From positions 7,381,098 to 7,445,097 of the forward strand of contig CAIIXF020000001.1 of assembly GCA_903813345.2 (NCBI GenBank): a stretch of DNA of 64,000 nucleotides, given 5' to 3'. The translations under genes and the position numbers were made by a program. The notes under the pieces are model-generated. The model searched no databases and was not told the origin of the DNA. It saw only the letters and a program-made list of their open reading frames with translations. Position 1 is the first letter of the stretch, and every line of letters begins with the position of its first letter. This document shows positions 12,497-23,552 of the stretch, in pieces. The stretch is from Owenia fusiformis (lineage: Eukaryota > Annelida > Polychaeta > Sabellida > Oweniidae).

Positions 12497-13536
12497 CAAA
12501 AATGTATACCATTATGAATTCTGAGACCATTTTTGGAAATACCTTCTTGATTAGAGATTGTGACACTATTCAACATTTTCTTTTTAAATATAGCCAAAGT
12601 TGATAAAGAGGCTTTCAGGTTTGAGCCAAAAATGTTACTTTTGTAGAAAATGTCGTCCTTGATGAATTGAGCAGCTATTTTATATAATCCATTCAAAGTA
12701 TCTGTTTAATTGCCCTTCCTTGAGGTTTACAAATGTTTGTAGGAACTGAAAATATTCTCTCGATAGACATTATAGATTGGTATATGGTTTTCAACTCTCG
12801 AATCAAGTTGATAGCAATGAAGTATGAATTGTCTAGACTGTTTACGAAGCATGATGCACAGAGATGACCTTTTCCAGCTATTGTCTATAATATTGTTTAT
12901 AATTTTCAAAATGAGTATGACCAGACATATTACTTGTTGAAGTTGAAAATAAGTTCAACAAAATAAAAGAAACTTGAGTTTAAAGCTAGGAAATAATGCT
13001 TTAAAATAGACTGTTGACATCTTGCTCAGTGCCGCAAGATGACAACTGATACTCAATTCAATTAGTCAAAAAGGAACGAGGGCATATTCGTGATTTTACC
13101 TTTGTAACCCTCCTTAGGCAACTTTTTACATAAGTTAAAGACATGCGCTGGGATTGGTAAGGAAATGAGATTTTATAATAGTTCACCTTTCCACCCTTCT
13201 TTAATAAAATAAAGGAAGAGGACTGTCATGCACGTAACCAGGCTCATGCACGTAACCATGCACGTAACCAAGGGTTTTAACAAATTTGCCAAATCTTTTT
13301 CAACTAAAATTGTAAATGCAATTCAAAACACCTTCGTTGTTTTTTTGCCACTGACCAGTCTTTTAATGTCTCATGTGTTTCATAGTGTACACTTCTTATA
13401 ATATTTCACAAATCATTGTAAATACCATTATGTGGCACCTAATACTCCCTCTTGGGGGTCATAGCCACAACAAACTGTAAATATGTAACATTGATTTTAA
13501 TAAAAAAGATTTAAATTAAAAAAAAGTGAAAAAATT
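12497..13536. other. Intergenic DNA with a small triplicated motif
   Basis: No gene is supported. Near 13229-13272 the motif CATGCACGTAACCA occurs three times in slightly divergent form. Open frames here are short and unconserved. Confidence 0.4.
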
Positions 13537-16500
13537 AATACTGTGGGTACTGGGCTCACATGGTGTTGCTCAAAAGTGAATGATGGCTAAAATGACAGAA
13601 AACGGATATAATTTTTTGCCGATGTTTTGAAACAAAATTATTTCATACAACTACACTTTACAAAGACATGGCTTTTTACAATGCAGGACACCTGGAATTA
13701 TTCATGAAGCTAGGAAATGGGCTAAAAGTGAATTTTACAAAACAAAATGGTGGCCGTTTTAAAAATAGGCGAGCTTTTGAAGCAGGAGTCACAGGGGTTT
13801 CTTTCTTTATTGATGCTGAACAAAAATATTCTAAAACAGGAATCCTATCTACAGAGGATTTAAAAAGAGCCAAGTGTTGACAGACATTGGTTTTTTTTTT
13901 AACTTGCCACTATCTTGGACTGACTGAGAGACAGATGGACAAATCAATGTTAACTAAAATGGCTGAAAATTAAAAAAAATACACACGGTGAACAATATCG
14001 CACCCTTGAACAGAAGTAGCCGTCTCAACATTTATCCAGAATGTCAAAAACTAATCAGTTCTAAACTTTTATAGGTAGAAACATCCCTGAGAATTTCAAA
14101 TGAATCCCTCAAAAGGTTTGGCTGGAAACCTGTTGACAAGCCTTGACAGACAAGATTTTAGGACGGAAAATCCAAAATGGCCGCCTTAATATTTACCCAG
14201 AATGCCAAAAAACTAGTCAGTTCTAAACTTTCATAGATAGAAACATCCCTGAGAATTTCAAATGAATCACTCATACGGTTTGGCTGGAAACCTGTAGACA
14301 AGCCTTGACAGACAAGATTTTAGGACGGAAAATCCAAAATGGCCGCCTTAACATTTACCCAGAATGCCGAAAAACTAATCAGTTCTAAACTTTCATAGGT
14401 AGAAACATCCCTGAGAATTTCAAATGAATCCCTCAAACGGTTTGGCTGGAAACCTGTAGACAAGCCTTGACAGACAAGATTTTAGGACGGAAAATCCAAA
14501 ATGGCCGCCTCAACATTTACCCAGAATGCCGAAAAACTAATCAGTTCTAAACTTTCATAGGAAGAAACATCCCTGAGAATTTCAAATGAATCCCTCAAAC
14601 GGTTTGGCTGGAAACCTGTAGACAAGCCTTGACAGACAAGATTTTAGGACGGAAAATCCAAAATGGCCGCCTTAACATTTACGCAGAATGTCGAAAAACT
14701 AATCAGTTCTAAACATGCATAGGTAGAAACATCCCTGAGAATTTCAAATGAATCCCTCAAACGGTTTGGCTGGAAACCTGTAGACAAGCCTTGAAAGACA
14801 AGATTTTAGGACGGAAAATCCAAAATGGCCGCCTTAACATTTACCCAGAATGCCGAAAAACTAATCAGTTCTAAACTTTCATAGGTAGAAACATCCCTGA
14901 GAATTTCAAATGAATCCCTCAAACAGTTTGGCTGGAAACCTGTAGACAAGCCTTGACAGACAAGATTTTAGGACGGAAAATCCAAAATGGCCGCCTTAAC
15001 ATTTACCCAGAATGCCCGAAAAACTAATCAGTTCTATAGGTAGAAACATCCCTGAGAATTTCAAATGAATCCCTCAAACAGTTTAGCTGGAAACCTGTAG
15101 ACAAACCTTGACAGACAAGATTTTAGGACGGAAAATCCAAAATGGCCGCCTTAACATTTACCCAGAATGCCGAAAAACTAATCAGTTCTAAACATTCATA
15201 GGTAGAAACATCCCTGAGAATTTCAAATGAATCCTCCAAACGGTTTGGCTGGAAACCTGTAGACAAGATTATTCGGGACGCCCGCCCGCCCGGCAAACTG
15301 ATTACAATATAGCACCTTGGGGTGCGATAAAAACAGATATGATTTTTTGCTTTTGAACCAGGAGTCATAGGGGAGTTTTCTGTATTGATGTTGAACAGAA
15401 ATAACTTAAAACAGGAATCTTATCGACAGAGGTTTTAAAATGTGCCACTATTGTTGACGGAAAAGTGTTTTCTTGAGTCAGATGGACAAATCAATGTTAA
15501 CTAAAATGGCTGAAAATAAAAAAAATGGATATGATTTTTAGCCGATTTTTTGTTACAAAATTATTTCATAGAACTACTCTTTACAGTGACATTGCTTTTT
15601 ACAAAGCAGGACACCTGAAATAATTTGTAAAGCTAGGAAATGGGCCAAAAGTGAATTTCGCGAAACAAAAATGGCGGCCATTTTGAAAATAGGCGAGCTT
15701 TTGAACCAGGAGTCATAGGGGAGTTTTTAGTATTGATGTTGAACAAAAATAACTTAAAACGGGAATCCTATTGACAGAGGTTTTAACACAAATGGTCCAA
15801 AAGTAGATTTCGCGAGACATATGAACAAATCAATGTTAACTAAAATGGCTGAAAATAAAAAAACTGATATAATTCTTTGCCGATTTTTTGTAACAAAATT
15901 ATTTCTTACAACTACTCTTTACATTGACATGAATTTTTACAATGCAGGACACCTGAAATTATTTGTAAAGCTAGGAAATGGGTCAAAAGTGAATTTCACG
16001 AGACAAAATTGGCGGCCATTTTAAAAATAGGCCAGCATTTGAACCAGGAGTCATAGGGGCGTTTTCTGTATTGATATTGAACAGAAATAACTTAAAACAG
16101 GAATCCTATTGACAGAGGTATTAAAACGTGCCACTGTTATTGACGGAAAGTGGATTTCGTGATTCAGATAGACAAATCAATGTTAACTAAAATGGCTGAA
16201 AATAAAAAAATGGATATAATTTTTCGCTGATTTTTTGTAACAAAATTATTTCATATATCTACCCTTTACATTGACATATATGGATTTTTACAATATGCAG
16301 GACACCTGAATTTATTTGTAAAGCTAGGAAATGGGTCAAAAGTGAATTTCGTGAGACAAAAGTGGCGGCCATTTTGAAAATAGGCGAGCTTTTGAACCAG
16401 GAGTCATAGGGGAGTTTTCTGTATTGATGTTGAACAGAAATAACTTAAAACAGGAATCCTATCGACAGAGGTTTTAAAATGTGCCACTATTGTTGAGGGA

Positions 16501-16570
16501 CGGACGGACGGACAGACAGACAGACGGACAAGTGAGTGATTGCAAAAGCTCACCATGTGAGCTAAAAAGG
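13537..16570 (+). mobile_element. Repeat element family A, copy 2, interrupted by element D
   Basis: The left end (CTGTGGGTACTGG, GCTCACATGGTG) and right end (GGACGGACGGACAGAC, then CTCACCATGTGAGCTAAAAA) match copy 1. The core unit is broken near 13985 by element D and resumes near 15335; about three further units follow. The order shows that A was present before D inserted. Confidence 0.72.
13990..15330 (+). mobile_element. Repeat element family D with about 157-bp satellite core
   Basis: Ends are ATCGCACCCTTG at the left and GGGGTGCGAT at the right, an imperfect inverted pair. In between are about eight tandem units of roughly 157 bp with GACAAGATTTTAGGACGGA, AAAATGGCCGCCTTAACA and AACATCCCTGAGAATTTC. 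Units differ by only a few bases. The core is clearly homologous to that of element C although the termini differ. Confidence 0.75.
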
Positions 16571-16950
16571 TGTCACAATTTATGGCCAGCATATATTCAT
16601 GATATTTAGGAAAGGGAGAAATATGAAGAAACCTTTAGTAACAACAATTCCAAATAGGTTTGTATAGAATAAAGATTTATATGTCAGAGTCCTATACCCC
16701 AACAATTATAATAAGTTTTATTATACATCGTATCTATACCCAAGAGTAAAGTCCTAGTACTCATGTTAAAGAGGTTGCTTAATAAATGAATAAGATTAGT
16801 TTTTTGTTTAAATATTGGAAAGGAAAAAATTGACACCATCTCTATTGAAAGCCAATGTTTGATATAAAAACTATAATTCTAAGTCCTGTAGATTTGCTGA
16901 TTATAGGCTTTGCTTTTTGTTTTATCCTTCACAGAGATATATATAATATA
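16571..16950. other. AT-rich DNA, nothing recognised
   Basis: Nothing supportable between element A copy 2 and the following MITE-like element. Confidence 0.4.
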
Positions 16951-17552
16951 CTGGGTGTTTCATAATGAATGTCCCCCCATCTATCACCATTCCTAGATGA
17001 CAAACATCCATGCGTTATATATCATATGAAAGCATGTTCAATTCTTGACTTATTGAAACAACTTTGATTAAGCTCAGTAGCGTTTACCACTTGCTAAATA
17101 TCACTACAAAAGGTGTCTATTTGATCTTTGGCATATAATCAAATAGTCATATTTTCTGTAGCTGTGTGTTCTGTTAAAAGCAATGATAACCAAGGTTCAG
17201 AACAGCATTATCTCCAGGAATGTACCAATTGTATCACTTGATAGATCCTGAGGATAAATCTTAATATTTAAAAGAAAAATTTATTATCATTTTAAAGCTC
17301 TTAATGATACAATGGATTATATTACTATCTGCTCCTTTCTTTCAACCCTTCGTGAATGTAGGCCATTAATCTAGCAAATTAGGGTGATGATTACTACCAA
17401 ACATAAGTTCAAAGACTATGTTCCCAAAAATCAATTATGCCAATATTTAGTTCATAAGTCAAGAACTGAAGGAGCTTTACAGTAATATACAGACTAAGGG
17501 GTCATGCGATTTAGGATTGACTGTAGATAGGACAGTCAGTATGAAACATCCT
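16951..17552. mobile_element. Degenerate MITE-like element
   Basis: The left end reads CTGGGTGTTTCATAATGA and the right end, reverse complemented, reads CAGGATGTTTCATACTGA. Subterminal TTCTTGACTTAT also pairs in inverted orientation. The structure resembles mariner-type MITEs but is diverged. Confidence 0.45.
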
Positions 17553-17884
17553 GTGCAGTGTATATAGCAATGTGTGAAATCAAAAATCAAAGTACAGAAA
17601 AGTAAGTACAAGCATGACAGTATGGGGTAGTTTTTGTTCTTTTTCTTTTGATTATACAGTTGATGGAAGCTTGATGATCTGATGAGCAGTGATTTATGAA
17701 TTTAAAACATTACGATTATTTGGGATATGACCACAATATGTCATAGCTGTGGTGAGATATTGATAATAAAATTATGGGCAGATATTTTCTTTTTAAGAAA
17801 ACTGTTAACAAGATGTCAAAATTCTCATAATAGGAATAGAATAATTGTAACTGTATTTCCAAACCTTAACTAGCATTGCCCTCT

Positions 17885-18165
17885 ATACACAAGCAAAAGC
17901 ATTATTCAGTGACAAGGGCTTGCCGAGGGGAAGCCGGGGGCATCAACTTTGGAAGAAGAAATTCGGGGTGTGCCGGGGGAGCGGGGGCAACCAACCCCGG
18001 CAATCTAAAATTCAATGAGAGTTTAACATGTCTCCCAAACCGGGGCCCCGGCCAACCCCTGTCACATCTGACGGGGCAAATGACCCCGGTAATCTTTTGT
18101 TCTCTACTAAATTGACATGGGTGTTTACTGGTGACTGCCCCCAAATGCCCCCGGGACTTTTCATA
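17885..18165. repeat. GC-rich patch with internally repeated CCCCGG words
   Basis: A roughly 280-bp GC-rich island stands out from its AT-rich surroundings. CCCCGGCAATCT and CCCCGGTAATCT recur about 90 bp apart, each followed by an ACATG/GACATG word. Open frames exist on both strands only because the sequence is GC-rich, and neither shows a known motif. Probably an unclassified repeat. Confidence 0.4.
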
Positions 18166-20122
18166 AGGGCAGTTATCATGTACAATTCAAAAAGTATTTC
18201 GAGTTAAAACAGTTAATCGGGAGATTAAAATGAAATAAAGCACAAACCACATGCCTATTTTAGCCAGAAATTACAAACTGCGCATATACACTATCTAAAC
18301 TACATATACGTAATTATCATTGGAATTTCTAAAGAGGCATATGTAGGTGCTTTAGAATTCCTGCTATATCGTCAGACTTTATTAGATTTGCATATTGAAA
18401 GTCAAAGTTTATAATAGAAGTGACAATTAAGTTGGAAAAGAAAAAACGTTTACTTCCAGATTGAAATAAGAGTAAGGAGATTCATGAATGGATGGCTCAA
18501 TAAACTTTTTCTCTTGAGACTTGAGAGGACATCTGATCGAAAGGATATTTTCACAGTATTTTATATTTAGTGTATTCTCGAACGAGTCTCTTGTATCTTT
18601 TAATAGCTTCCCTTTTGGTCTTTTTCAATTGTCTTTCTTTTTTAAGAACGCATTTATTAAATTTCTTTTGTCAAAATCTGGAGGTGGTGTCATTATTTGA
18701 GGAGCTTAAAGAGAATCACTGGGCATATTGTCTTTGTATCTGGCTAGTTTTGCAGACTTCTTCTTGTTGCTTATATTTTCTGAAAACACAAGCTTGGATA
18801 GACACACAGTTTGGAGATATTAGGCGCGCAGTTTGGGAAATACATGTGAATGTAGGCGCGCAGTTTGACAGGAAAAATGTTTCAATCACGTTTATGGCAT
18901 ATTTTCGTTTTGAACACAAACTTTGCTGCTTAAATCGGATGGAGTAATCCTATATATTCTAGCATACACAGATACTGAATGAATGCCAAATGACGATAAA
19001 AAGACAAATGTAACCTAAAAATGTAAATTTTGAACGAAGAAGCTACTTAACGCCCTTATATTGAGATAACTAGGTTTACATTAGGAACAACATTGAGTAC
19101 TATGAGTATATTAAGTTCATATTCACAGAATGATACTATCTTAAGAACGAGACCAACCTTGTATTTTTCATGTTTTGGCTCTTTTTGGGAGTCGTGTCCT
19201 CCCCGTCTTCCATTTTGAAATATGCGCGCAGTTTGTCAGAGTTACAAACTGCGTGCTTAGTAGGCGCGCAGATTGACATGGGCACCGTGATAGTTATACA
19301 AGGAAAGTTGATTCAAAAGATATGTATGGGCAAGTGCCAACGGGAAAGTATCAACAGTAAGAAAAAGAAAACATGTAGGCTAGGCGTACAATGATAAGGA
19401 AAACAAACACCTATCACAAATCATAATCCAACATGAAAATTGTCTGATAGCCCTCTCCAACCATTCAAGTACCAATATCACAATGCGAGACAATAATACC
19501 AAGGACCATTTCTTCATACTGAAGTCATTACAATACATCCTGAAGAATAAATTAAAAATTGATAGCCAACATAACATTAATAAAAATAGCTGTAGATACT
19601 AGTATCCATACAAGAGAGAGCATTCAGTCTCAAATGATGTGGGACTGACAAAATCCAATCTTTAAGTCCATAAGCATTAATCAAAGGGTCAACATCCATC
19701 TCTGCAAAGCTGATGCCATTATCCATAAAACACAATATTTCAAAATGGTCATCAGGAGAAAACTATGATGGTTACCATCCCTATTTCTCAACAATTAATC
19801 CCAGAGCCTGAATCAACCTAAAAGGGTATCAAGAGAAAAAATTGTAAGTCCGTTGCCAATCTTTAACAATTCTTACATCCCTTAGCATTTCAAGTGGCAA
19901 AACTTGAAACTTTACAACTAATTAGTTTTTTGGCAATTTCTAGATGAATGTTAAATTGGCCATTTTGGATTTTCCATCCTGAAATCTTCTCTTCAGCTGA
20001 TTATTGGTGGGCATTTAGGTTACAAAATCTATATAGGATCAACCATTGACATGCATGTTGCACATGTTTGTTTAATTGTGTTGAAAAAGTACACATTTCT
20101 AACAAAGGCATCTTTTTTCCAG
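18166..20122. other. Upstream region of the GPCR with GCGCGCAGTTTG motif cluster
   Basis: Contains at least four copies of a GCGCAGTTTG-type word between about 18810 and 19270, and two inverted copies (ACAAACTGCG) near 18270 and 19235. One pair near 19222-19258 can form a hairpin. A reversed fragment of the C/D satellite core lies at about 19905-19990. No coding exon could be established. An exon encoding the GPCR N-terminus may lie here unseen. Confidence 0.4.
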
Positions 20123-22492
20123 TCAGATGAGGTTGTTCAACGCTCTTTCAATGAAACGATAAAAAATAACAGCACTAGATGTCCACATTGCAATGCAACT
20201 TGGCTACAATCAAACAACAGGGCTTCATTTAATAACACCAGCTTAGCTTCTAAATCAACAGCCACAATAGAATGCATGGAATCCCCTGGATGTAACAGAT
20301 TGACCCAATGGCTTTCTGCAACGACCGAGTCATCTTATGAGAACTTTACCTCTGACAAAAATGTCAATGCAGACCTACCTTCAGGTGTTTCAGGCCACAA
20401 GACATTCATCGTGCAAGACTTTTTTCGGGATCTTGAAGTATCAAGAGCTGAACTTATCATTGAGGTTACCATATTGGTTGTGTTAATGATTACTGGTGCC
20501 CCAAGTAATGCATTAATCATTTTTGTGCTGATTATATCAAAAAACTTGCGCAAATCAAAGGATTTTATGATTTTTAGCCTAGCTTTATCTGGTCTAATAA
20601 TTACCATAGTCACTCATCCAATATCCATTTACACTACTTATTTTGGAAATGGAAACTCTGAAGCAGTCGAAGGTCTTCTGTGTGATGTTGTCAGCCACTG
20701 TTTAGTAATAAGCATCGGCGCAACTTGGTATAGTTCTTCTCTTATGGCTCTAAATTGTTTCTATTCAACTCGGCCTCATTCAAAAATGCGAATAATATTA
20801 CAAAGCAGACTGTGTATTATATTTTTGTTGGTTCTTGCCTGGCTCATTCCCACTGTGATCACGGTCATACCTCACATTGCAGGGTACGCATTACCAGCTT
20901 ATGCTCCCGTATGGGGTGTCTGCCAAACTCTTATGCGTGCCCCTCGAAAAGAAAATATCACAAATAGTGCCATCATTGTAGTGGTATTTTTAATGGCTTT
21001 CAACATGATTGTATGCTCATTTTTCTATGCCAAATTGTTAGTATTCTTGTACAGGCGAACTGTTATATTTTCTAATAGTGCAGTACAGGGTCAGTTTGAA
21101 AGAACGTGTAAACAAATGATTCTCATGTTTTTCTTAATGGTAGTTTGTTTATTGCCATTGACCATTGTAGGATTTGTTGACCCGTTAATGATAAAGTTGA
21201 GCTCGATGCCTACTGTGTTTAACCGTCTGATTTTCTATATCTGCTTGGCAAATAGTTCAATCAACCCTTTTATCTATTTATTCAAACATAAAGATATTAG
21301 ACAGGCTGCCCTAAAATTTTGTTGCAACACTGCATCTGTGGCTATGCATTCACCTGCTATAGGTAATATGCTTCCCCTTGGATCTGTTGCCATGCCACAG
21401 TATGGATCTGTTGGTGAGCCACGAGAAGCAACTATCGGTGTGCTCAACCATGGATCTGTTGGTGAGCCACGAGAAGCAACTATCTGTGTGCTCAACCATG
21501 GATCTGTTGGTGAGCCACAAGAAGCAACTATTAGTGTGCTCAACCATGGATCTGTTGGTGAGCCACGAGAAGCAACTATCAGTGTGCTCAACCATGGATC
21601 TGTTGGTGAGCCACAAGAAGCAACTATTAGTGTGCTCAACCATGAATCTGTTAGTGAGCCACGAGAAGCAACTATTAGTGTGCTCAACCATGAATCTGTT
21701 AGTGAGCCACGAGAAGCAACTATCTGTGTGCTCAACCATGGATCTGTTGGTGAGCCACAAGAAGCAACTATTAGTGTGCTCAACCATGGATCTGTTGGTG
21801 AGCCACAAGAAGCAACTATTAGTGTGCTCAACCATGGATCTGTTGGTGAGCCACGAGAAGCAACTATTAGTGTGCTCAACTATGGATCTGTTGGTGAGCC
21901 ACAAGAAGCAACTAATAGTGTGCTCAACCATGGATCTGTTGGTGAGCCACGAGAAGCAACTATCGGTGTGCTCAACCATGGATCTGTTGGTGAGCCACAA
22001 GAAGCAACTATTAGTGTGCTCAACCATGGATCTGTTGGTGAGCCACAAGAAGCAACTATTAGTGTGCTGAACCATGGATCTGTTAGTGAGCCACGAGAAG
22101 CAACTATCGGTGTGCTCAACCATGGATCTGTTGGTGAGCCACGAGACGCAACTATTAGTGTGCTCAACCATGGACCTGTTAGTGAGCCACGAGAAGCAAC
22201 TATCGGTGTGCTCAACCATGGATCTGTTGTCAAGCCACATGAAACAACTATCGGTGTGCTCAACCATGGATCTGTTGGTGAGCTACGAGAAGCAACTATT
22301 GGTGTGCTCAACCATGGATCTGATGGTGAGCCACGAGAAACAACTATTGGTATGCTCAACCATGGATCTGTTGGTGAGCCACGAGAAACAACTATTGGTG
22401 TGCTCAACCATGGATCTGGTGGTGAGCCACATGAAACAACTATTGGTGTACCAACATACACTAATGTTGGTATGCCCCCATGTTATATATAA
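20051..22492 (+). CDS. Atypical class-A GPCR with 22-copy repeat tail
   Basis: The open frame encodes a plasma-membrane seven-helix receptor of unknown ligand. Residues about 30-130 are extracellular with several N-glycosylation sequons; helices run from about 135 to 412. Seen: helix-1 Asn (SNA, 153), a Cys pair for the extracellular disulfide (211, 291), helix-4 Trp (264), helix-7 NPFIY (405-409), and Cys-Cys after helix 8. Three usual activation residues are replaced: the helix-2 Asp is Gly (181), DRY is NCF (235-237), and the helix-6 Trp of CWxP is Leu (CLLP). The tail carries tandem 16-residue repeats. A pyrimidine-rich acceptor ending at 20122, with a CTAAC branch-like site at 20099, suggests the coding exon really starts at 20123 in phase 0, with an N-terminal exon upstream. 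The ATG at 20051 is therefore doubtful. Confidence 0.85.
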   Translation: MHVAHVCLIVLKKYTFLTKASFFQSDEVVQRSFNETIKNNSTRCPHCNATWLQSNNRASFNNTSLASKSTATIECMESPGCNRLTQWLSATTESSYENFTSDKNVNADLPSGVSGHKTFIVQDFFRDLEVSRAELIIEVTILVVLMITGAPSNALIIFVLIISKNLRKSKDFMIFSLALSGLIITIVTHPISIYTTYFGNGNSEAVEGLLCDVVSHCLVISIGATWYSSSLMALNCFYSTRPHSKMRIILQSRLCIIFLLVLAWLIPTVITVIPHIAGYALPAYAPVWGVCQTLMRAPRKENITNSAIIVVVFLMAFNMIVCSFFYAKLLVFLYRRTVIFSNSAVQGQFERTCKQMILMFFLMVVCLLPLTIVGFVDPLMIKLSSMPTVFNRLIFYICLANSSINPFIYLFKHKDIRQAALKFCCNTASVAMHSPAIGNMLPLGSVAMPQYGSVGEPREATIGVLNHGSVGEPREATICVLNHGSVGEPQEATISVLNHGSVGEPREATISVLNHGSVGEPQEATISVLNHESVSEPREATISVLNHESVSEPREATICVLNHGSVGEPQEATISVLNHGSVGEPQEATISVLNHGSVGEPREATISVLNYGSVGEPQEATNSVLNHGSVGEPREATIGVLNHGSVGEPQEATISVLNHGSVGEPQEATISVLNHGSVSEPREATIGVLNHGSVGEPRDATISVLNHGPVSEPREATIGVLNHGSVVKPHETTIGVLNHGSVGELREATIGVLNHGSDGEPRETTIGMLNHGSVGEPRETTIGVLNHGSGGEPHETTIGVPTYTNVGMPPCYI
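21404..22459 (+). repeat. Coding 48-bp minisatellite, 22 units
   Basis: The GPCR tail is encoded by 22 consecutive 48-bp units, consensus GSVGEPREATISVLNH. Units vary at few positions (R/Q/H, S/G/C, G/E) and the last is degenerate. Because 48 is a multiple of three, other frames on both strands also stay open, which yields several repetitive spurious ORFs. Each unit offers Ser/Thr sites, including R-E-A-T. Confidence 0.95.
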
Positions 22493-22780
22493 ATAATTGT
22501 CTTTTCTTCCTTGTTGGTGTACCCCAATATGCTATACAGCTTTTGTACATTATCGCTTCGTGGTGTGCAGTGTGCTCCCATGTGCTATATAAAATAATGG
22601 TCATATTATTCTGCTATATTCTTGTTTATTGGTGTGGCCCAATCTGCTATACATATATAGGCCAATAGTCATATTACTGTGCTATATAATTAATGATCGT
22701 TGGTGTGGCCCAATTAGCTATAGGCCAATGGCCATATAACTTTGTGATGTGCTCCCATCAGCTATACATATCTCGTATAT
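22493..22780 (+). repeat. Decayed tandem repeat in the GPCR 3' region
   Basis: After the stop codon, words such as TTGGTGTGGCCCAAT and TGCTATA recur with irregular spacing of roughly 50-100 bp, alternating with GTGTGCTCCCAT. It looks like an older, diverged array adjoining the coding array. Likely 3' untranslated sequence. Confidence 0.5.
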
Positions 22781-23300
22781 AGTAGCCCGGACAGAATTGT
22801 TCAATGGTCACTTTTTTTTTAATAACTTTTTTTCAGTATTATCAAAATCTGATTACATATTTGAAAATAACTAGAGTAAAATTCTGACATACAACAAAAA
22901 TATTTAAGGAACATCTCTCAATTTAATGATATTATAGGCGTTAATAGTATGAGTGACGTAAATACATAATTCACCATTTTGTCTCATTTTTGTTCAAAAT
23001 GGCGGCATATTTTGTGGTTTGGATGATCAGTTGAAAGTTAATAGTAGCCTGGACAGAATTGTTCAATGGTCACTTTTTCTTTAATAACTTTTTTAATTTT
23101 CAGTATTATCAAAATCTGATTACATATTTGAAAACTAGACTAAAATTCATCTTACTCCATAAAAAAAATATTTAAGGAACACCTCTTAACTTATTGATAT
23201 TATAGGCGTTCATAGTGTGAATGAAGCAAATACATAATTCACCATTTTGTCTCATATTTGTTCAAAAATGGTGGCATGTTTTTGGGTTTGAATGTTCTGT
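22781..23300 (+). repeat. Two tandem copies of a roughly 260-bp unit
   Basis: Two direct copies start with ATAGTAGCCYGGACAGAATT, at about 22781 and 23041. Both contain TTGTTCAATGGTCAC, CAGTATTATCAAAATCTG, TATTATAGGCGTT and CACCATTTTGTCTCAT in the same order. No coding capacity is apparent. Confidence 0.8.
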
Positions 23301-23552
23301 TGAAATCATTCCAATTGTCATTTCTCCAAGAGAATATTTCTGTAAAATTGTCAATAAATCGTATAACTGTTATCAACAACATTGATTATATCAATTTGAC
23401 TTAAACCTCTAGGGAAACTAGTGAATTACCTTTAATAAATATGATTCATATTTGTATACATAAGGTTTTTGATCTCCAGTCCGAGAAAATATATATGCAT
23501 ATTGTTCTTTCTCCATTTTTATCTTATTAGTTCTTTTTTAGCTCATGCATAT

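Noticed and set aside
17876-18144. Overlapping 79- and 80-residue ORFs on opposite strands
   Set aside because: Open because the patch is GC-rich and poor in stops. No homology recognised.
18570-18947. A 125-residue ORF upstream of the GPCR as a candidate signal-peptide exon
   Set aside because: Starts without a conserved motif, contains the repeated GCGCGCAGTTTG words, and has no donor that fits phase 0 of the GPCR exon convincingly.
21274-22496. Long repetitive open frames on the minus strand and in a second plus frame across the GPCR tail
   Set aside because: The 48-bp period keeps every stop-free frame open. These are shadows of the tandem array; only the frame continuous with the seven-helix domain is supported.
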